The notes below the pieces were generated by a model. The model searched no databases. It was given only the letters and a program-made list of their open reading frames with translations, and was not told where the DNA came from. The position numbers and the translations under genes were made by a program. Of a stretch of DNA of 64,000 bases, positions 57,398 to 64,000 are shown piece after piece; the first letter of the stretch is position 1, and each line of letters begins with the position of its first letter. The stretch lies in NCBI GenBank assembly GCA_028279475.1, contig JANQNR010000004.1, positions 546,270 to 610,269 on the forward strand, read 5' to 3'. Source of the stretch: Rickettsiales bacterium. Lineage in GTDB: Bacteria > Pseudomonadota > Alphaproteobacteria > Rickettsiales > UBA998.

Positions 57398-59560
57398 TCA
57401 CTGGTTTGGATACTCATATTCCACTTGCTCATCGCCAAAGAGCGTATCCCAGAAAGACGGCTGTAGCTGGTAGCCATCGCCTCCGCCGCGTAAAGGCTCC
57501 TGCCATGGCAATGGCGCGTCCGTTGCTTCCGGCACATAGGCCGCAGGCAATCCCTGTGTCGGCGCTCCTGCCAGCGCCTCTTTCATATACGCGCCCCATA
57601 TCTGCGCCGGGAGCGACCCACCTGTCACCCGCTTGGTGGCCGTCGCATCATCATTACCAACCCACACGCCGGTCACCAATTGCGGTGTATAGCCGATAAA
57701 CCATGCATCCTTGTAATTCGACGTGGTGCCTGTCTTACCCGCTGCCGGACGCCCAATTGCCGCATTACGCGCCGTCCCCTGTTCGACCACGGCGGAGAGC
57801 ATCGCGTTCATCTTAGCGACATTCTGCTCATTGACTACAATCACATTGCTGAAATCATCGCGATCCGAACGGGCATAGAGCACCTCTTTATCCCGCTTGC
57901 GGCGCACCTCAATAATGCCGTAAGGACGCACTGCCCTTCCCTGATATGCTAAATGGGCGTAGGCCGTCACCAACTCTTTCAGCGATACCTCCATCGCCCC
58001 CAATGCCATGCTGGGCATGTCCGGCATATCCGACTGAATTCCTAGCCGTCGTGCCGTATTGCTGATCGCGCTAATCCCACTATACTGGCTGAGCTTAACA
58101 GCAATCGTATTCACTGACTGCGCCAGCGCCTCACGCAAGGTAATCGCTCCCCGGTGTTTGCCGTCATAATTGCCCGGGCGCCACTTACCCACTTGCACCG
58201 GCTCATCGACCATCAACATATCCGGTGTATAGCCCTGCTCCATTGCGGTTAAATAAACGAACAGCTTGAATGCCGATCCCGGCTGCCGCTTTGCCTGAAT
58301 CGCCCGGTTATACTGGCTGTCATTATAATTTCTACCGCCGATCATGCTGACCACGGCTCCGTCAGGACGCATCGCCAGCAGCGCTACTTGTGACACGCGG
58401 CGTTCTTCACGAGTCTTTTCATCCAGATGTTGCTCTACTGCTGCCTGCGCCTTCTTCTGATATGCCCCATCCAGCGTCGTCGTCACGACAACATCTTCAT
58501 TCACATGGCCAATATAGTCAGGCAACTGGTCAATCACCCAATCAGCAAAGTAACGCTCACTGCCATACGCCTGTTCCTTCAGATAATGCTTGCCGTTTTT
58601 CAGTTTCGTAATGGCGCGCTCAGCCTCGTCTTCGCTGAGCTTTTCTGCCGCCACCATATTGAGCAATACCTGCGTCGTGCGCTGAATTGCTAATTTGCTG
58701 CTCGCGGTCGGATTATAGCGTGATGGCGCTTTCAGTAGCCCAGCTAGCATGGCACATTCCACTAGATCCAGTTCAGCCACCGATTTATCAAAATAGTAAC
58801 GTGACGCCGAATCTACCCCATAGCTTCCTCCGCCCATATACACACGGTTCAGGTAAATCGCTAAAATCTCTTCCTTGCTGAAAGTCTGCTCCAGCCAGAA
58901 CGCCATCATCAATTCCTGAATCTTGCGGCTGAGTGTACGCTCCGGCGTCAGGAATACGTTCTTGGCCAGTTGCTGGGTAATGGTCGAGCCGCCCTGCACG
59001 AACCGCCCGGACTGAACATTCACTACCGCCGCCCGAAGAATCCCTCGCGGATCAACGCCGAAGTGTGAAAAGAAACGCCGGTCTTCTGTTGCAAGCACGG
59101 CATTGACCAGATGGATCGGCAATTTGTGGTACGGAATATATTCACCAGTGATTTGCCCGTAACGCGCCAGCACCGAACCATCCTCGGCAAAAACCTCGAC
59201 ACCAGGCTGCTCTTTTGATGCCGCCAGCCCGCTAATATCGGGCAGCATCGTGGCATAATAGGTCAGGGCAATCATACCGAACAACATGAGCGTCAGCCCC
59301 ATGGACGCAACAAACCCGGCCACCGGTCGTGAAAATATGGCACGAAAGATACGGCGCGGCAATTCACGCACGAATTGCACACCGCGATGCAAAAAACCAT
59401 CACGGCGTTTTTTGCGATGAATCACGCGTTTGCGGGGTTTTCGGGAGGATCGTCGTGATGCCGTCTTGTAGCCTGTCGCCATTTTACTCTTGTAAGCCCT
59501 GTCATTTTGTGCTGCTAAAGGAGCACCAACGCTGTTATAACGAGTTTGGACATTAGACAC
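57398..59560 (-). CDS. mrcA: Class A penicillin-binding protein (PBP1A-type)
   Basis: Bifunctional peptidoglycan synthase, periplasmic with one N-terminal anchor. 720 residues. A basic cytoplasmic stretch at 24-56 (TASRRSSRKPRKRVIHRKKR) is unusually long; membrane helix about 80-105; GT51 domain with EDRRFFSHFGVD and GGSTITQQLAKN; transpeptidase with SxxK in PGSAFKLF, SVN in AQSVNTIAVK and KTGTTSNYKDAW. The C-terminus is short and Pro/Asp-rich. No OB domain was looked for in detail. Confidence 0.93.
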   Translation of the reverse strand: MSNVQTRYNSVGAPLAAQNDRAYKSKMATGYKTASRRSSRKPRKRVIHRKKRRDGFLHRGVQFVRELPRRIFRAIFSRPVAGFVASMGLTLMLFGMIALTYYATMLPDISGLAASKEQPGVEVFAEDGSVLARYGQITGEYIPYHKLPIHLVNAVLATEDRRFFSHFGVDPRGILRAAVVNVQSGRFVQGGSTITQQLAKNVFLTPERTLSRKIQELMMAFWLEQTFSKEEILAIYLNRVYMGGGSYGVDSASRYYFDKSVAELDLVECAMLAGLLKAPSRYNPTASSKLAIQRTTQVLLNMVAAEKLSEDEAERAITKLKNGKHYLKEQAYGSERYFADWVIDQLPDYIGHVNEDVVVTTTLDGAYQKKAQAAVEQHLDEKTREERRVSQVALLAMRPDGAVVSMIGGRNYNDSQYNRAIQAKRQPGSAFKLFVYLTAMEQGYTPDMLMVDEPVQVGKWRPGNYDGKHRGAITLREALAQSVNTIAVKLSQYSGISAISNTARRLGIQSDMPDMPSMALGAMEVSLKELVTAYAHLAYQGRAVRPYGIIEVRRKRDKEVLYARSDRDDFSNVIVVNEQNVAKMNAMLSAVVEQGTARNAAIGRPAAGKTGTTSNYKDAWFIGYTPQLVTGVWVGNDDATATKRVTGGSLPAQIWGAYMKEALAGAPTQGLPAAYVPEATDAPLPWQEPLRGGGDGYQLQPSFWDTLFGDEQVEYEYPNQ

Positions 59561-59580
59561 AAGGATGGAGAGACAGGTTT

Positions 59581-59919
59581 ATGTCGATGGATGAAAGTGA
59601 TTTTCATGAGGCTGCCGATACATGGCTGGATCAACTGTTTGAACTGCTGGAATCAGAAGATGCAGAAGCGAAGCTGGATATTGATCTGGAAGAAGGCGTG
59701 ATGGAAATCGCGGTGGATGAGGATCATACATTTGTATTGAGCAAGCATGCGCCTAGTGTTCAGTTGTGGCTTTCTTCGCCATTGAGTGGCGGTCTGCACT
59801 TCGATCCGGTCGATGAAGGCAGCGACTGGACGCTCAATGATGGACGTCGCTTGTCTATTGTCCTCAGCGAAGAACTAAAGCACCTGACGGGCGAAGAATA
59901 CACGCCTAACGTTGTATAA
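59581..59919 (+). CDS. cyaY: Frataxin-like iron donor protein CyaY
   Basis: 112 residues, acidic. Iron-binding regulator of iron-sulfur cluster assembly. N-terminal acidic helix FHEAADTWLDQLFELLESED, strands ending with the family motif HAPSVQLWLSSPLSGGLHF and a C-terminal LSEELKHLTGEEY. Divergent from the PBP gene by 20 bases; the exporter gene follows it by 27. Confidence 0.93.
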   Translation: MSMDESDFHEAADTWLDQLFELLESEDAEAKLDIDLEEGVMEIAVDEDHTFVLSKHAPSVQLWLSSPLSGGLHFDPVDEGSDWTLNDGRRLSIVLSEELKHLTGEEYTPNVV

Positions 59920-59946
59920 TTATATTCGTCAATAGGACCTGATCGC

Positions 59947-61746
59947 ATGCGCCTATCAGGGGATGCAAAACCATCACTTGAGAGTGAGGCTCTTAACAAG
60001 GCGCCTTTGCCTAGCCTGCGCTATCTTCTCGGTTATCTGAAACCGTATCGACTGCTTATTGTACTAGCGCTTTGTGCGCTGGTCATTACTTCTTCTTCTG
60101 TGCTTGGCATGGGCTATGCGCTGCGTTATCTGGTCGATGAAGGCATCGCTCAGGGCAATACAGCATTACTTGATCGTTCTTATGGGTTGTTGATGGGCGT
60201 GATCGCGCTGCTCGCCATTACCACATTTTTTCGTTTCTTTCTGGTCACCTGGGTCGGAGAACGCGTCGTCGCTGACATACGGCGCGACATATACCAGCAT
60301 TTGCTGTCACTGGATGTGACCTTTTTTGAAACACGCCGCAGTGGGGAATTACTCTCCCGCCTTACTACCGACACCACGCTGATTCAAACAGTGGTCGGCA
60401 GCTCCGTATCTATCGCGCTACGCAATGCGTTATTACTGGCAGGTGGGCTGGTGATGCTCTGTGTCACCAGCCTGGAACTGACCGGTTATGTCCTGCTCAT
60501 TGTGCCACTGGTCGTGGCGCCGATTATTGTACTGGGGCGTCGTGTCCGGTATCTTTCCCGCGCGACACAAGACAGAGTTGCCGATCTTAACGTCCATGCC
60601 GAAGAGACTATTCATGCCATTCAAACCATTCAGGCATTCACGCTGGAACAGCGGCAAACCCAACGCTTCACAACATTAATCCAGGAAACGCTGGCCACCG
60701 CAAAACAACGCATCCGCATGCGCTCATCCCTGACCGCCATTGTCATTACGCTGGTGTTGGGAGCCGTAGCCACTGTGCTATGGTTCGGCGGACAGAAAGT
60801 GATTACCGGTAGCCTTTCGGCCGGCGAACTATCCTCCTTTGTCTTTTATGCCGTGCTAGTTGCCGGATCGACCGGTGCAATCAGCGAAGTCATCGGTGAT
60901 TTACAGCGCGCCGCCGGTGCCGTGGAGCGACTCGCGGAACTGAAACAGGAACGCCCTTCTTTGCGTGCTGTTTCCAGCAATATGACTGCTTCCGAATCGG
61001 ACATGAAAATACCCTATCTCCAATTCGACAACGTCACGTTCCATTATCCATCCCGCCCAGACGAAACGGCGCTAGACCATATCAGTTTTTCCGTGAAGCA
61101 AGGGCAAACGTTGGCCATTGTCGGCCCCTCCGGCGGAGGGAAAAGCACCCTGTTCCGTTTGCTGCTGCGATATTATGATCCACCACAAGGTACAATACGT
61201 CTTAACGGGCAAGCAATTGACACTATGGCATTAAACAAACTGCGCTCACGTATCGGCATTGTATCGCAGGATCCGGTGATTTTTTCCACCAGTGCGTATG
61301 AAAATATTTCACTAGGCAACCCGGAGGCACCTGAAGAAGCCGTCAGGGAGGCGGCACAGCAGGCAGAAATTCTTGAGTTTCTGGAATCACTACCCAACGG
61401 CATGGACACCTATCTTGGAGAAAAAGGCGTTCGGCTTTCCGGTGGCCAGAAACAGCGTGTTGCCATTGCCCGCGCCCTACTCCGCGCACCTGACCTGTTG
61501 CTGCTCGATGAAGCGACCTCTGCTCTGGACTCCGACAATGAACGCAAAGTGCAATCTGCCCTTCACCATGCTACGTCCGGACGCACTACCCTGGTGATTG
61601 CCCATCGGCTCTCCACAGTACAGAATGCGGATCACATCGTAGTGATTGACGCTGGGCAGCTGGTTGCGGAAGGGGTGCATGAAACACTGCTAAAAACCAG
61701 CCCACTCTACCAAACGCTGGCGCGTCAGCAATTCGACACAGGTTAA
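59947..61746 (+). CDS. ABC exporter, fused membrane and ATPase domains
   Basis: 599 residues. Six membrane segments within 30-320, then the ATPase: Walker A GPSGGGKST, Q loop IVSQDPVIFS, signature LSGGQKQRVAIARAL, Walker B LLLLDEATSALD, and His in VIAHRLST. Belongs to the bacterial ABCB-like exporters. No HlyD-type partner adjoins it, so it is not obviously the RTX secretion ATPase. Substrate unknown. Confidence 0.9.
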   Translation: MRLSGDAKPSLESEALNKAPLPSLRYLLGYLKPYRLLIVLALCALVITSSSVLGMGYALRYLVDEGIAQGNTALLDRSYGLLMGVIALLAITTFFRFFLVTWVGERVVADIRRDIYQHLLSLDVTFFETRRSGELLSRLTTDTTLIQTVVGSSVSIALRNALLLAGGLVMLCVTSLELTGYVLLIVPLVVAPIIVLGRRVRYLSRATQDRVADLNVHAEETIHAIQTIQAFTLEQRQTQRFTTLIQETLATAKQRIRMRSSLTAIVITLVLGAVATVLWFGGQKVITGSLSAGELSSFVFYAVLVAGSTGAISEVIGDLQRAAGAVERLAELKQERPSLRAVSSNMTASESDMKIPYLQFDNVTFHYPSRPDETALDHISFSVKQGQTLAIVGPSGGGKSTLFRLLLRYYDPPQGTIRLNGQAIDTMALNKLRSRIGIVSQDPVIFSTSAYENISLGNPEAPEEAVREAAQQAEILEFLESLPNGMDTYLGEKGVRLSGGQKQRVAIARALLRAPDLLLLDEATSALDSDNERKVQSALHHATSGRTTLVIAHRLSTVQNADHIVVIDAGQLVAEGVHETLLKTSPLYQTLARQQFDTG

Positions 61747-61849
61747 TAGAAAATTAGTACTGACAATGCTAGGCAAATAAATTCAACGTGTGTATGGTGT
61801 GCGTATACTCCATAGTAGCAACGTAAAATAAAAAACTTGGCATGATTGA

Positions 61850-62881
<1,032 letters not shown>

Positions 62882-62909
62882 GACGAACAGCAAATCGTCA
62901 TTGTGTAGA

Positions 62910-63275
62910 TTACTGTGTCGGTTGAATGCCCGGGGACAGCATTGGCGTATCCGGGTAAGGCCGATTACATCCCTTGATTTTATAGACACTATTGAGGTGA
63001 CGCAGGCGGTCTTCTGTCGAAGCAATCGCTTCATCGGCACTGGCTCGGGTCTTAATATATCCCACCGGCCAGACCACATCCATAACCCCAACTGCTTTAT
63101 TGCGATGTGCCACACTATTCCAGAATCGTGCATCATTCATTTCCAATAACAACTGATCGCATGACAGATGCTTGTCAGTGTTCTTCCATGGCGGCGAAGA
63201 AGTAAAAGACTCAGTACCTCCACAGGCAGAAGCAAATAACAAACAAGTAATTCCAAATAATATTTTTATATTCAT
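62910..63275 (-). CDS. Small predicted lipoprotein
   Basis: 121 residues. N-terminal signal with lipobox LLFASAC, Cys at 18, so lipidated and anchored in a membrane. The mature part has CDQLLLEMNDARFWNSV and a second Cys pair region (KGCNRPYPD). No family recognised. Convergent with mreB. Confidence 0.7.
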   Translation of the reverse strand: MNIKILFGITCLLFASACGGTESFTSSPPWKNTDKHLSCDQLLLEMNDARFWNSVAHRNKAVGVMDVVWPVGYIKTRASADEAIASTEDRLRHLNSVYKIKGCNRPYPDTPMLSPGIQPTQ

Positions 63276-63547
63276 GGCACAAATTATCTATGTTTTATTA
63301 CAAATATTCAACTGAAAAATGAGGCACTATTTTACACTCTCTTACACTCATTGCGGTTAAAAGCAGGTTATTTGTGTTGGAAATACCACGTACGCCCCGC
63401 TTTTCTGCCTTTTTCCGCCAGAAACCCGTTTACAACGCTGTAGAACCGTGTTTAAGCTTCGATCTGTGGATATGGCGACAATACAGGGAAGTCAGCTTCC
63501 ATTGGATTGCACATGTTCAAGCCATGATCATTTGAAAGGAGAAACCC

Positions 63548-63847
63548 ATGAACAAAAATGAACTCATTGCAGCAATTGCTGATCGTGCAGATCTCAGTAA
63601 AGCTGATGCAGCAAAGGCACTGGATGCGTTTTGCGATACAATTACGGATTGTCTGGCCAAGGGTGACGAAGCACGCCTTGTTGGCTTCGGCACTTTCGCC
63701 GTTGCTCACCGCAAGGCTTCTGAAGGTCGTAACCCACGCACTGGTGCGGTCATCAAAATTGCCGCTTCCAACCTGCCGAAATTCAAGCCCGGCAAGCAAC
63801 TTAAAGACGCATGCAACGGTGGTAGTGCAAAACGGAAAGCAGCCTAG
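63548..63847 (+). CDS. hup: HU-family DNA-binding protein
   Basis: 99 residues, histone-like. MNKNELIAAIADRADLSKADAAKALDAF (two blocks), GFGTFAVAHRKASEGRNPRTG arm region and the IAASNLPKFKPGKQLKDA ending are typical of HU. A strong AAGGAG precedes the ATG. A 12-bp stem terminator follows. Confidence 0.96.
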   Translation: MNKNELIAAIADRADLSKADAAKALDAFCDTITDCLAKGDEARLVGFGTFAVAHRKASEGRNPRTGAVIKIAASNLPKFKPGKQLKDACNGGSAKRKAA

Positions 63848-63864
63848 TCTGCATATACTGCTTG

Positions 63865-63900
63865 ACGACGCAGGTAGCTACATGTTACCTGCGTCGTTTC
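63865..63900 (+). terminator. Terminator after HU
   Basis: ACGACGCAGGTA (63865-63876) and TACCTGCGTCGT (63886-63897) form a perfect 12-bp stem around 9 bases. The T run is short (TTTCTATT), so efficiency is uncertain. Confidence 0.7.
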
Positions 63901-63932
63901 TATTCAAGGGTGCACCCTGCACCATAAATATG

Positions 63933-64000
<68 letters not shown>

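Noticed and set aside
55397..61746. The two ABC exporters as the RTX type I secretion system
   Set aside because: No HlyD-like fusion protein or C39-like N-terminal domain; one lies in a lipid A cluster and both are far from the RTX gene.

Overview
The window looks like chromosome of a Gram-negative alphaproteobacterium of moderate GC. The support is an alphaproteobacterial-style S4 lacking the zinc cysteines, secY followed directly by adk, a class I PHA synthase, CyaY, MsbA/LpxK/WaaA lipid A genes and a solitary MreB. No marker here fixes the genus.

Layout. 0-7 kb: polyhydroxyalkanoate genes (phaA cut by the window edge, phaB, and on the other strand phaC-cutA), an aspartate aminotransferase, an AT-rich orphan gene and tRNA-Gln. 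7-32.6 kb, all on the minus strand: tuf, rpsJ and the S10-spc ribosomal protein series (rplC-rplD-rplW-rplB-rpsS-rplV-rpsC | rplP-rpmC-rpsQ-rplN-rplX-rplE-rpsN-rpsH-rplF-rplR-rpsE-rpmD-rplO-secY-adk). This series is split between rpsC and rplP, genes that normally abut, by about 12.9 kb. The insert holds one 3962-residue RTX-type calcium-binding repeat protein, a small membrane-protein gene that overlaps it by ATGA and carries a TA dinucleotide tract, and a decayed fragment of a second copy of the giant gene. It is the most unusual feature of the window. 32.6-34.6 kb: small orphan genes and a compact promoter-46 codon ORF-terminator unit lying between two near-identical 44-bp direct repeats. 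34.6-47.7 kb: pccB, nadE, an esterase, xerD, a Wzy/O-antigen-ligase-like protein, glycosyltransferase, cheB with a divergent degenerate receiver protein, and the coaBC-dut-rrf2-cysK cluster. 47.8-57.2 kb: rpsD, an acyltransferase, algH, ygfZ and an envelope block (glycosyltransferase, lpxK, waaA, DUF374 acyltransferase, msbA). 57.4-64 kb: a class A PBP, cyaY, an ABC exporter, mreB, a lipoprotein, HU and a tRNA-Val cut by the end. Two small inverted-repeat elements of apparently one family sit in the intergenic gaps on either side of the DUF374-msbA gene pair.

How it fits together. The 3' half of the ribosomal series (from rplP) appears to have its own promoter just after the RTX gene. The 5' half (from rplC) has a candidate promoter just after a strong terminator that follows rpsJ. 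The ribosomal block therefore probably runs as three units (tuf-rpsJ, rplC-rpsC, rplP-adk). The RTX protein would need a type I secretion system encoded elsewhere, since none is adjacent. The envelope genes suggest Kdo-containing lipid A and a surface polysaccharide. PhaA-PhaB-PhaC together give acetyl-CoA to PHB synthesis.
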